A stretch of DNA of 13,620 bases from DASXTS01 sp036505275 (GTDB lineage: Bacteria > Actinomycetota > Actinomycetes > Mycobacteriales > Pseudonocardiaceae). Positions 7,612 through 13,620 of the stretch are shown here, one piece after another. The notes under the pieces are model-generated. The model saw nothing but the letters and a program-made list of their open reading frames with translations, searched no databases and had not been told where the DNA came from. Each line of letters opens with the position of its first letter. Positions within the stretch are counted from its first letter, which is position 1. The stretch lies in contig DASXTS010000271.1 of assembly GCA_036505275.1 (NCBI GenBank), positions 1 to 13,620 on the forward strand. Reading direction: 5' to 3'. A program made the translations under genes and the position numbers.

Positions 7612-8250
7612 TCATCGCTGGTCGGGGAAGGTGACCTGGTACCCGAGTGAGTTGAGCATGCCGGTGATCATGGTGCGGGTGTTCTGGTCGGCCTGGTCGC
7701 GCAGCTTCGATGCCTCGGCTGCCGCGGCGATCCGCTGCTCGGCCAGCGCGTAGAACTGGTGCTGGTCGGAACCCTTGACCAGGTCGTTCAGCCGGTTCCA
7801 GGCGCCGCGCTGCTGTGCGAACACGTAGCTGTGCTCCGGATCGAGGTTCGGCTTGTCCAGCGCCGCCCGCGGCACTCGCACCTCGACCGACTTGCCGTCC
7901 TGCGACACCTTGAGCGCCTCACCGGTCATACCGGCGAAGTCGACGAAGGCGTTGACGGTGCCGACCGCGACGAACAGGGTCCGCTGCCCGGCCAGGGCGG
8001 CCGGCACGAGCTTGACGTCCTGTTCGACGTCGATAACGACCTGGAAGTCCCCGACCGCGGCGTGGTACTGGCTGAGATCTCTGATCGACTGCAGCAGTGC
8101 CGGCTGGCTGCGGTCGACCGTGTTGCTGCCGAACGGATTGAAGCCGCGCACGAAGCTGGTCACGCCGCCGATCGCCAACACCAGCACCAGCCCGATGGCC
8201 AGCACCGCTACGGCAAGTCGCCAGGGACGATACGGATGGCGCTCGTCCAT
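7612..8250 (-). CDS. membrane-anchored DUF4230 protein
   Basis: A 212-residue protein with a short basic N-terminus, one hydrophobic helix (about 11-31) and a soluble remainder. It would be anchored in the membrane with the bulk outside the cytoplasm (inference). The segment from IRDLSQYHAAVGDFQVVIDV (56-75) through FVAVGTVNAFVDFAGM (93-108) matches the pattern I know for DUF4230 (Pfam PF14014), a family of unknown function. The C-terminal third (about 150-200) is helical and charged. The ATG at 8250 is chosen so that the anchor sits near the N-terminus; a TTG at 8283 would add 11 residues. The Shine-Dalgarno is weak (GGGA about 11 nt upstream). It diverges from the DUF72 gene across 87 bp. 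Function is unknown. Confidence 0.82.
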   Translation of the reverse strand: MDERHPYRPWRLAVAVLAIGLVLVLAIGGVTSFVRGFNPFGSNTVDRSQPALLQSIRDLSQYHAAVGDFQVVIDVEQDVKLVPAALAGQRTLFVAVGTVNAFVDFAGMTGEALKVSQDGKSVEVRVPRAALDKPNLDPEHSYVFAQQRGAWNRLNDLVKGSDQHQFYALAEQRIAAAAEASKLRDQADQNTRTMITGMLNSLGYQVTFPDQR

Positions 8251-8337
8251 GACTGCAGAGTTCCCATGCCGCGCCTTGATCAACCGGCCGGGACCTCAGG
8301 CGCTGCGAGCGAGGGTCCGCGCTCGTACCGTGATCGC

Positions 8338-9234
8338 GTGGCCGAGCTGCGGGTCGGGGTATCGGGATGGCGGTACGGGCCGTGGCGCGGCGCGTTCTAC
8401 CCGCGGGGGCTGGTCCAGCGGCGCGAGCTGGAGTTCATCTCGCGGCAGCTGAACTCGGTGGAGATCAACGGCTCGTTCTACTCGCTGCAACGGCCGGAAA
8501 GCTACCGGCGGTGGTACGAGCAGACGCCTGATGACTTTGTCTTCGCGGTCAAGGGTCCGCGGTTCATCACGCACATGAAGCAGCTGCGGGACGCGCAGAC
8601 GCCGTTGGCGAACTTCTTCGCCTCCGGGGTGCTGGCGCTGCGCCACAAGCTCGGGCCGGTGTTATGGCAGCTGTCGCCGAGGTTCCGGTTCCGGCCGGCG
8701 GTGCTTACCGAGTTCCTGACCATGCTGCCGAGGAGCACGGCCGAGGCGGCCCGGTTGGCCGAGTGGCACGACGAGCGGCTCGCCGAGCGGTCGCTGACCA
8801 GCACGGACCTGGACCGGCCGCTGCGGCATGCGATGGAGATCCGGCACGACAGCTTCGCCGTGCCCGAGTTCACCGGGCTGCTTCGGGCGCATGGTGTCGC
8901 GCTGGTGACCGCGGACACGGCCGGAAGGTGGCCACTGCTGCACGAGCCCACGGCCGACTTCGTCTACCTGCGGCTGCACGGCGACCAAGAGCTGTACGTG
9001 AGCGGTTACAGCGCGGCGGCGTTGGACTCCTGGGCGGCCAGGATCCGTGGCTGGCTCGACGCCGGCCGCGACGTGTACGCCTACTTCGACAACGACGTCA
9101 AGGTGCACGCGCCGTACGACGCGATCAACCTCGCAGCGCGGCTGGGTCTGCGGCCGCCAGGGCAGGCGCACCTGCTCGATCCAGCACGAGTTCATACAGT
9201 CGCAGGTAGTCCTCGACCATCCTCGCCGGGCTGA
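8338..9234 (+). CDS. DUF72 (YecE-like) TIM-barrel protein
   Basis: A 298-residue protein of the DUF72/YecE family (PF01904), a TIM barrel of unproven function. It is recognised by LRVGVSGWRYGPWRGAFYP (4-22), a conserved EINGSFYSLQRPESYRRWY block (42-60), VFAVKGPRFITH (68-79), and the family-ending YAYFDNDVKVHAPYDAINL (246-264). GTG at 8338 is chosen because the family motif starts immediately after it. No Shine-Dalgarno is visible; TACCGT (8326-8331) just upstream may be a -10 box for a leaderless transcript. The last 28 or so residues lie beyond the family's normal end and are encoded within the 110-bp tail-to-tail overlap with the GT4 gene, so they probably arose by stop-codon loss. Family call is strong; function is unknown. 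Confidence 0.9.
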   Translation: MAELRVGVSGWRYGPWRGAFYPRGLVQRRELEFISRQLNSVEINGSFYSLQRPESYRRWYEQTPDDFVFAVKGPRFITHMKQLRDAQTPLANFFASGVLALRHKLGPVLWQLSPRFRFRPAVLTEFLTMLPRSTAEAARLAEWHDERLAERSLTSTDLDRPLRHAMEIRHDSFAVPEFTGLLRAHGVALVTADTAGRWPLLHEPTADFVYLRLHGDQELYVSGYSAAALDSWAARIRGWLDAGRDVYAYFDNDVKVHAPYDAINLAARLGLRPPGQAHLLDPARVHTVAGSPRPSSPG

Positions 9235-10330
9235 ACCTGGTCTGCGCGGCCCGCAGGCAGGCCTGCCGGTCGAGGCGGCCGACCTCGGCCATGTAGTACG
9301 CGAACTCGTCCTCGTCGTCGGCGAGGTAGCCGGTGACGCCGTGCTCGACGAGCTCGGGCAGCGCGCCGCGCCGCAGGCCGATCACCGGGGTGCCAGCCGC
9401 GAACGCCTCGACCACCGCGGTGGCCCCCGGCTCGTCCCACTGCACGGGCATCAGCAATGCGCGGGCACCGGCCAGCAGGCGCTGCTTGGCGGCACCCCGA
9501 ACCACGCCAGGCCAGCGCACCCGCCGGCCGTCCACCAGGGGCTTCACCTGCTGCGCCCAGTAGGCGGCGTCGGCGTTGCCGGCCAAAGCCTGCTGCGCAT
9601 CGGCCAACTCCCGCGGAGAGTTGGCGAAGGCCACCGGCCCGGCCAGCACCAGGTCGGCGCCGATCCGGTGCGCGCAGCGGGCCGCCACGTCCTGGCCCTT
9701 GAGCGGGCTGATCCTGCCGAGCACCACGAACGGCGCGTCGGCCGGTGCTGGCGGCTGCGGCCCGACCGGCGGGGTGGCCAACAGCACCGAGCCGACGGCC
9801 TGCCGGCGCAGGTTCAGCGGCGCCCTGGCCAAGTGCGCGGCGGAAACCGCGTTGAAGAACACCCGGCCGTGGCCGTCGAAGGTCTCGTAGAAGGCGAGCT
9901 GGCGGCGCGGATCCCAATGCAGGGTGTGCAGCGTCGGTGGCACGGCGTCGCCGCAGGCCGCGAGCACCGCGGGGCCGACCACCTCCAGGTGGCTGTGCAC
10001 CAGGTCGACCTCGGGGTGCGCGGTGAGGTAGCGGACCACCTCCGACTCGTGGGCGTGCGCCACCCCGAGCCCGTACACGTACGGCTTGGTCAGCTCGGCG
10101 AACTGGGCCCGGTCGAAGCGCCACACCAGCTCGTCGCACTCCACAGTCGACTCGGCGACGCTCGCCAGCACCACCCGCACGCCGCGCTGCCGCAGCCCGC
10201 CGACCAGCGTGGCCACCACGTTCTCCAGGCCGCCGTACCCGCCGGGCGGCACCGGCAGCCACGGGCCGGCGTCCACCAGCACGGTGCGCATCGCGGCGGC
10301 GCTCATTGAACGGCTCACTCGGCCGTTCAT
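9125..10330 (-). CDS. GT4-family glycosyltransferase (GT-B fold)
   Basis: A 401-residue retaining GT4-type glycosyltransferase moving a sugar from a nucleotide-sugar donor. The N-terminal Rossmann domain opens with RTVLVDAGPW and PPGGYGGLENVV (28-39), followed by VHSHLE (111-116). The C-terminal domain has the GRISPLKGQD hinge region (205-214) and the E-x7-E signature EPGATAVVE (300-308), then GTPVIGLRRGALPELV. ATG at 10330 overlaps the stop of the GpgS-like gene (ATGA), with GGGGAA about 8 nt upstream, so translation is coupled. Later ATGs at 10306 and 10291 are possible but lose the coupling. The last 110 bp overlap the DUF72 gene in antisense. It probably extends or decorates the product of the GpgS-like enzyme. 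The acceptor is unknown. Confidence 0.9.
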   Translation of the reverse strand: MNGRVSRSMSAAAMRTVLVDAGPWLPVPPGGYGGLENVVATLVGGLRQRGVRVVLASVAESTVECDELVWRFDRAQFAELTKPYVYGLGVAHAHESEVVRYLTAHPEVDLVHSHLEVVGPAVLAACGDAVPPTLHTLHWDPRRQLAFYETFDGHGRVFFNAVSAAHLARAPLNLRRQAVGSVLLATPPVGPQPPAPADAPFVVLGRISPLKGQDVAARCAHRIGADLVLAGPVAFANSPRELADAQQALAGNADAAYWAQQVKPLVDGRRVRWPGVVRGAAKQRLLAGARALLMPVQWDEPGATAVVEAFAAGTPVIGLRRGALPELVEHGVTGYLADDEDEFAYYMAEVGRLDRQACLRAAQTRFSPARMVEDYLRLYELVLDRAGAPALAAADPAALRG

Positions 10331-11313
10331 GATGGTTCCCCGTCCAGCAGGTCGGCCCGCAGGCGCAGCAAGCCCGGCAGGTGCCGGGCGATGGAGGCGG
10401 CCGGTGGCCGTTCCATCAACGGCACCGCGGAGACCTGGTCGGTGACCAACCCGTCGAGGTGGTGGAACTGCCGCAGCGTCCGGTTCACCGGCTCGAGGTC
10501 GAGCCGGCGCAGCGCGGTGCCGACCACCTCGGCGGCCATGGCGCCGAGCGCGTGCGTGCTCTGGTGGCTGTGCGTGCGGCGGCCGAGGTCGACCTGCGCC
10601 ATGCCGGCGACACCGATGCGGTGGAGCAGGTCGACCAGCATGGCGATCTCCACGCCGTACCCGGTCGGGAACGGCAGCTGCTCCAGCAGCTCTCGCCGCA
10701 CGGCGTACTCGCCGGCCAGCGGCTGCACGAACTGGCCGAGCTCCGGCCAGTACAGGTTCAGCAGCGGCCGGGCCACCAGCTCGGTCACCCGGCCGCCGCC
10801 GTCCGGCGACACCCAGTTCTCGGTGAGCAGCGGCCGCTGGTAGCTGCCCTTGCTGAAGGCGTGCCCGGTGACGAGCAGCGGGCCGAGCAGGCCGGTGACG
10901 AAATGCGGTCCGGCATCCTCGAGGTCGGCGTCCACGAACACCACGACTTCGCCGGTGGTCACGAAGAGCGACCGCCACAGCGCCTCGCCCTTGCCCGGCC
11001 GGGCCGGCAGGTGCGGCAGCACGTCGGAGCACGCCACCACGGTCGCGCCGGCCTCCGCCGCCAGCACGGCCGTGGCGTCCGTGGAGAACGAGTCGATCAC
11101 CACCAGCTCGTCGATCAGCGGCGCCTCGTCCATCAGATGAGCGCGCAGCGATCGCACGATGCCGGCGACAGTCACCTCCTCGTTTCGCGCCGGCAGTACC
11201 ACGCTGATGGTGGTGCCGGTGCTCAGTTTGCGGTCGAGCAGCTCGGGCAGCAGGAAATCCGCCGAGCGAAAGGAGGCGAGGGCCACCGGCCGATGAGCGT
11301 CGCGGGGGTTCAC
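10327..11313 (-). CDS. gpgS: glucosyl-3-phosphoglycerate synthase-like glycosyltransferase (GT-A, GT81 type)
   Basis: A 328-residue GT-A enzyme very like mycobacterial GpgS. That enzyme joins glucose from UDP-glucose or another NDP-glucose to 3-phosphoglycerate, giving glucosyl-3-phosphoglycerate, a precursor of glucosylglycerate and methylglucose lipopolysaccharide. Shared blocks are ISVVLPARNEE (36-46), ARPGKGEALWRSL (104-116), the metal-binding DAD (128-130), GGGRVTELVARPLL (172-185), QPLAGEYA (197-204) and GYGVEI (218-223), with a conserved His near 248. GTG at 11313 is preceded by GGAAGGGAAG about 10 nt upstream. It is first in a coupled pair with the GT4 gene and diverges from the Gfo/Idh gene. 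No GpgP-type phosphatase is in the window. It may be a paralogue with a different acceptor; the symbol is therefore provisional. Confidence 0.85.
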   Translation of the reverse strand: MNPRDAHRPVALASFRSADFLLPELLDRKLSTGTTISVVLPARNEEVTVAGIVRSLRAHLMDEAPLIDELVVIDSFSTDATAVLAAEAGATVVACSDVLPHLPARPGKGEALWRSLFVTTGEVVVFVDADLEDAGPHFVTGLLGPLLVTGHAFSKGSYQRPLLTENWVSPDGGGRVTELVARPLLNLYWPELGQFVQPLAGEYAVRRELLEQLPFPTGYGVEIAMLVDLLHRIGVAGMAQVDLGRRTHSHQSTHALGAMAAEVVGTALRRLDLEPVNRTLRQFHHLDGLVTDQVSAVPLMERPPAASIARHLPGLLRLRADLLDGEPS

Positions 11314-11450
11314 GTCGTCTTTACTTCCCTTCCAGCAGGCGATCAAAACCGGAACGAGCGTGGTCGCAACAGGTAGCCGGGGTGTCACTGATTTGTTAAC
11401 GGCACCTCTCCGGATCGCCGGATCGGCCGTGGCCTGCGAGGCTGCGAAGC
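11314..11450. promoter_or_regulatory. divergent intergenic region of the sugar-pathway genes
   Basis: This 137-bp gap must carry promoters for both the leftward glycosyltransferase pair and the rightward oxidoreductase pair. It is more AT-rich than its surroundings, especially TGATTTGTTAAC (11387-11398) near its centre. On the minus strand, TTGCGA (about 11368-11373) and TTTGAT about 16 bp on form a weak -35/-10 pair. No convincing operator was found. A shared control region would link the four genes. Confidence 0.35.
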
Positions 11451-12464
11451 GTGAGCGTGCTTCGGGTCGGCGTGGTTGGAGCCGGCGGGGTGGCCGCCCG
11501 GCACGTGCGCGTGCTCGGCGGATTGGACGCGGTGCGGGTGGTCGGCGTCGCCGACCCGGACGAGCAGCGGCGGACCGAGCTGGCGGCGTCGTGTGGCGCA
11601 ACGGCGTGGCCGCACGTGGCCGCGCTGCTGGACAGCGAGCGGCTGGACGCGGTGTACGTGTGCGTGCCACCGGGGGCGCACGGCGAGCTGGAGGAGCGGG
11701 TACTGGACGCGGGGTTGCCGCTGTTCGTGGAGAAGCCGCTGGCCGCGGACCTGACCACGGCGGAGCGGGTGGCCGCGGCGGTGGCCGGTGCCACGGTCGT
11801 GACCGGCACCGGCTACCACTGGCGGCACCTGTCCACGCTGGCGCGGGCTCGCGAGCTGCTCGACGGCCGGCCGGTGCGGCTGGCCATGGCGTACTGGTTG
11901 GACAAGGTGCCGCCACCGCCGTGGTGGCTGTGCCGCAGCGCGTGCGGCGGGCAGATGATCGAGCAGGCCACCCACGTGCTCGACCTGCTGCGGCTGCTGG
12001 TCGGCGAGGCGTCCACCGTGCACGCAATTGCCGGACGCAACGGGGCGGACGACCGGCCGGACGACCGGGCCGATGACCGGGTCGATGACCGGGTCGATGA
12101 CAGCACGGCGGCGGTGCTGCGGTTCGCCGGCGGCGCGGTGGCCACGGTGGCTGCCAGCTGCCTGCTCGACCGCAAGCACCGGGCCGGCGTGGACCTGGTC
12201 GCCAGCGGGCTGCGGGTGGTGCTGTCCGAGGAGTCGCTGCACGCCGTCGGGCTGGACGTCGACGAGCTGGTGACCCCGCGCGACGACCCGAGGGTGACGG
12301 TCGACCGCTGCTTCGTCGATGCCGTGCGCCGCGGCGAGCCGAGCCTGGTCGCCGCCGACTACGCCGAGGCGCTGCGCACCCACCGGCTGGCCTGCGCGAT
12401 CGACACCTCGACCCGCACCGGCCGGCCGGTGCACCTCGGCGCACCGGAGGGGCGGCCCGAATGA
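11451..12464 (+). CDS. Gfo/Idh/MocA family NAD(P)-dependent oxidoreductase
   Basis: A 337-residue sugar or inositol dehydrogenase-type protein. The Rossmann domain starts at LRVGVVGAGGVAARH (4-18), with VGVADPDEQ holding the acidic residue that usually selects NAD. The EKP motif (94-96) carries the catalytic Lys, and GGQMIEQATHVLDLLRLL (166-183) holds the family His175 and the D178 position. The C-terminal beta-sheet domain follows and contains an Asp-Asp-Arg repeat (200-217). GTG at 11451 gives the family's usual N-terminus; its Shine-Dalgarno is weak. The stop overlaps the next gene's ATG (ATGA), so the two are coupled. Probable role: oxidising or reducing a hydroxyl on the sugar handled by the divergent glycosyltransferases. 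Exact substrate is unknown. Confidence 0.9.
   Translation: MSVLRVGVVGAGGVAARHVRVLGGLDAVRVVGVADPDEQRRTELAASCGATAWPHVAALLDSERLDAVYVCVPPGAHGELEERVLDAGLPLFVEKPLAADLTTAERVAAAVAGATVVTGTGYHWRHLSTLARARELLDGRPVRLAMAYWLDKVPPPPWWLCRSACGGQMIEQATHVLDLLRLLVGEASTVHAIAGRNGADDRPDDRADDRVDDRVDDSTAAVLRFAGGAVATVAASCLLDRKHRAGVDLVASGLRVVLSEESLHAVGLDVDELVTPRDDPRVTVDRCFVDAVRRGEPSLVAADYAEALRTHRLACAIDTSTRTGRPVHLGAPEGRPE
12048..12101 (+). repeat. 12-bp tandem repeat encoding DDR-x units
   Basis: About four and a half units of GAYGACCGGSYS give DDRPDDRADDRVDDRVDD (residues 200-217 of the Gfo/Idh protein). Units 3 and 4 are identical at DNA level. It lies in a loop before the strand STAAVLRFAGG. The repeats keep the frame, as expected of in-frame slippage, and could vary in number between strains. 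Confidence 0.85.
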
Positions 12465-13620
12465 CCGATCTGCGGGAACGGGGCGAGGCGCCGGCCACCG
12501 GTCTCGGCGAGCGGACCGTGCGCGCCCTGGTGATCGACGGACCCGGCCGGATGCGGATCGCCGAGGACGGCGACGAGGCCGTGGCCGACGGCTGCTTCCG
12601 GGTGGACACGGTGGCCAGCGGCGTGTCGATCGGCACCGAGATGACCTGGTTCCGTGGCACGAACCCGGCGCTGCGCGCCCACTGGGACGCCGAGCTGGGG
12701 CTTTTCCGCCGGGGCGGCGCCACGGTGGGCTGGCCGGTGCGGCGCTTCGGGTACATGCAGGTCGGGCGGGTGGTGGCCAGCCGATTCGAGCCACTTACCG
12801 AGGACACCCTGGTGGCGATGGCGTACGGGCACCGCACCGGGCACACCGCGGTTGGCCTGGCCGAGCGGGCCGTGCCGCTGCCGGACGGCTTGGACCCGCG
12901 GCTCGGCGTGCTGGTCGCCCACATGGGCCCGATCTGTGCCAACGGTTTGCTGCACGCCGCGCACGACCTGGTCGGCACGGCCGCCCGTGATCTCGGCGAC
13001 GGGGTGCGCGGCCGCGAGGTGGTGGTGGTCGGCGGCGGCCTGGTAGGCCTGCTCACCGGGCTCTTCGCGCGGGCGCACGGTGCGGCCGAGGTGCTCGTGG
13101 TCGACCAGTCCGAGCGGCGCCTGGCCGCGGCGTCCCGCCTGGAGCTGCAGCCCGTACCGCAGCCGGCCGGCGATGCGGAGGAGGCCAGCCTCGCGGTCGC
13201 CGAGCTGGTCAAGCAGCGCTACCGGCACGGCCCGGCCGACCGCGGGGCGAGCGTCGTCTTCCAGTGCCGCGGGCGGGTGGCCGCGCTGGCCACGGCGCTG
13301 CGCTGTGCCCGCCCCCAGGGCGTGGTCGTCGACCTGGCGTTCTACGACGGCGGCGCGGAGGGCCTGTACCTCGGCCAGGAGTTCCACCACAACGGGCTGG
13401 CGCTGCGCTGTGCGCAGATCGGCCGGGTGCCCCGCGGGCTCGGCGCCAGCTGGGACCGGGAGCGGCTGTCCAGAGAGACCATCGAGCTGCTCCTCGAACA
13501 CGGCGACCTGGTCGGCCGCCACCTGCTCACCGACGACCTGCCCTTCGAGCGCGCGCCGTACCTCTTCGCCGAGATCGATGCGCGGCGCACCACCCCGATC
13601 GGGGTGGTGCTGCGCCCGTG
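12461..13620 (+). CDS. MDR-superfamily (zinc-type alcohol dehydrogenase-like) oxidoreductase, last codon beyond edge
   Basis: A medium-chain dehydrogenase/reductase with 386 complete codons in the window. The next triplet begins TG, probably the TGA stop, so the protein is likely complete at 386 residues ending LRP. The N-terminal catalytic domain runs through GVSIGTEMTWFRG (54-66) and GYMQVGRVV (97-105). The Rossmann domain has VVVVGGGLVGLLTGLFARA (187-205) and an acidic strand end at VVDQ (213-216), favouring NAD. The zinc ligands of classical ADHs are missing: Ser56 stands where Cys is expected, Tyr98-Met99 replace His-Glu, and there is no structural Cys4 lobe. The ATG at 12461 overlaps the upstream stop, with GGAGGGG about 8 nt before it. 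With the Gfo/Idh protein it probably forms a two-step redox module. Substrate is unknown. Confidence 0.85.
   Translation, partial: MTDLRERGEAPATGLGERTVRALVIDGPGRMRIAEDGDEAVADGCFRVDTVASGVSIGTEMTWFRGTNPALRAHWDAELGLFRRGGATVGWPVRRFGYMQVGRVVASRFEPLTEDTLVAMAYGHRTGHTAVGLAERAVPLPDGLDPRLGVLVAHMGPICANGLLHAAHDLVGTAARDLGDGVRGREVVVVGGGLVGLLTGLFARAHGAAEVLVVDQSERRLAAASRLELQPVPQPAGDAEEASLAVAELVKQRYRHGPADRGASVVFQCRGRVAALATALRCARPQGVVVDLAFYDGGAEGLYLGQEFHHNGLALRCAQIGRVPRGLGASWDRERLSRETIELLLEHGDLVGRHLLTDDLPFERAPYLFAEIDARRTTPIGVVLRP

Noticed and set aside
11318..13212. Long minus-strand frame continuing upstream of the GpgS-like gene
   Set aside because: It runs antisense through the Gfo/Idh and MDR genes, and its translation is Arg/Pro/Ala low complexity. 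The real GpgS-like start is the GTG at 11313, where family similarity begins.

Overview
The window is high-GC, densely coded DNA with frequent GTG starts and GC-rich third codon positions. It looks like an actinobacterial chromosome. Two genes narrow this further: an NDMA-dependent (nicotinoprotein) methanol dehydrogenase and a glucosyl-3-phosphoglycerate synthase-type glycosyltransferase. Both are typical of Mycobacteriales/Pseudonocardiales (Amycolatopsis-like), but genus level is inference. I see no rRNA, tRNA, CRISPR array, insertion sequence or prophage gene.

Left block (1-2636, minus strand): the methanol dehydrogenase gene, a hairpin, a MoxR AAA+ ATPase with a His-Gly repeat tail, then the first codons of a further gene, probably a CoxE/VWA-type partner. 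This reads as an alcohol-oxidation enzyme followed by its MoxR/VWA maturation pair. A 217-bp divergent intergenic region separates it from a DHA2-family MFS exporter (+), whose end overlaps a TetR regulator gene (+). This is a standard self-regulated efflux pair.

Middle block (5078-9234): a palindromic terminator separates the TetR gene from a convergent TIM-barrel glycosidase-like protein of unknown function (minus). That gene is divergent from a second TetR gene (+). The gap between them holds two copies of a GGTAC-N5-GTRCC inverted repeat, the likely operators. Then come a RimJ-type GNAT acetyltransferase (+), a membrane-anchored DUF4230 protein (minus) and a DUF72/YecE-type TIM-barrel protein (+). 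The DUF72 gene overlaps the end of the next gene tail to tail by 110 bp.

Right block (9125-13620): two translationally coupled glycosyltransferases on the minus strand (a GpgS-like GT-A enzyme, then a GT4 GT-B enzyme with ATGA overlap). They diverge from two coupled oxidoreductases on the plus strand (Gfo/Idh/MocA, then an MDR dehydrogenase without the usual zinc ligands, again ATGA). Together they suggest a sugar-transfer plus sugar-oxidation pathway for an uncharacterised glycoside or glucosylglycerate derivative. This is the most intriguing system in the window. The MDR gene runs to the last base, where the next triplet begins TG and probably is its TGA stop.
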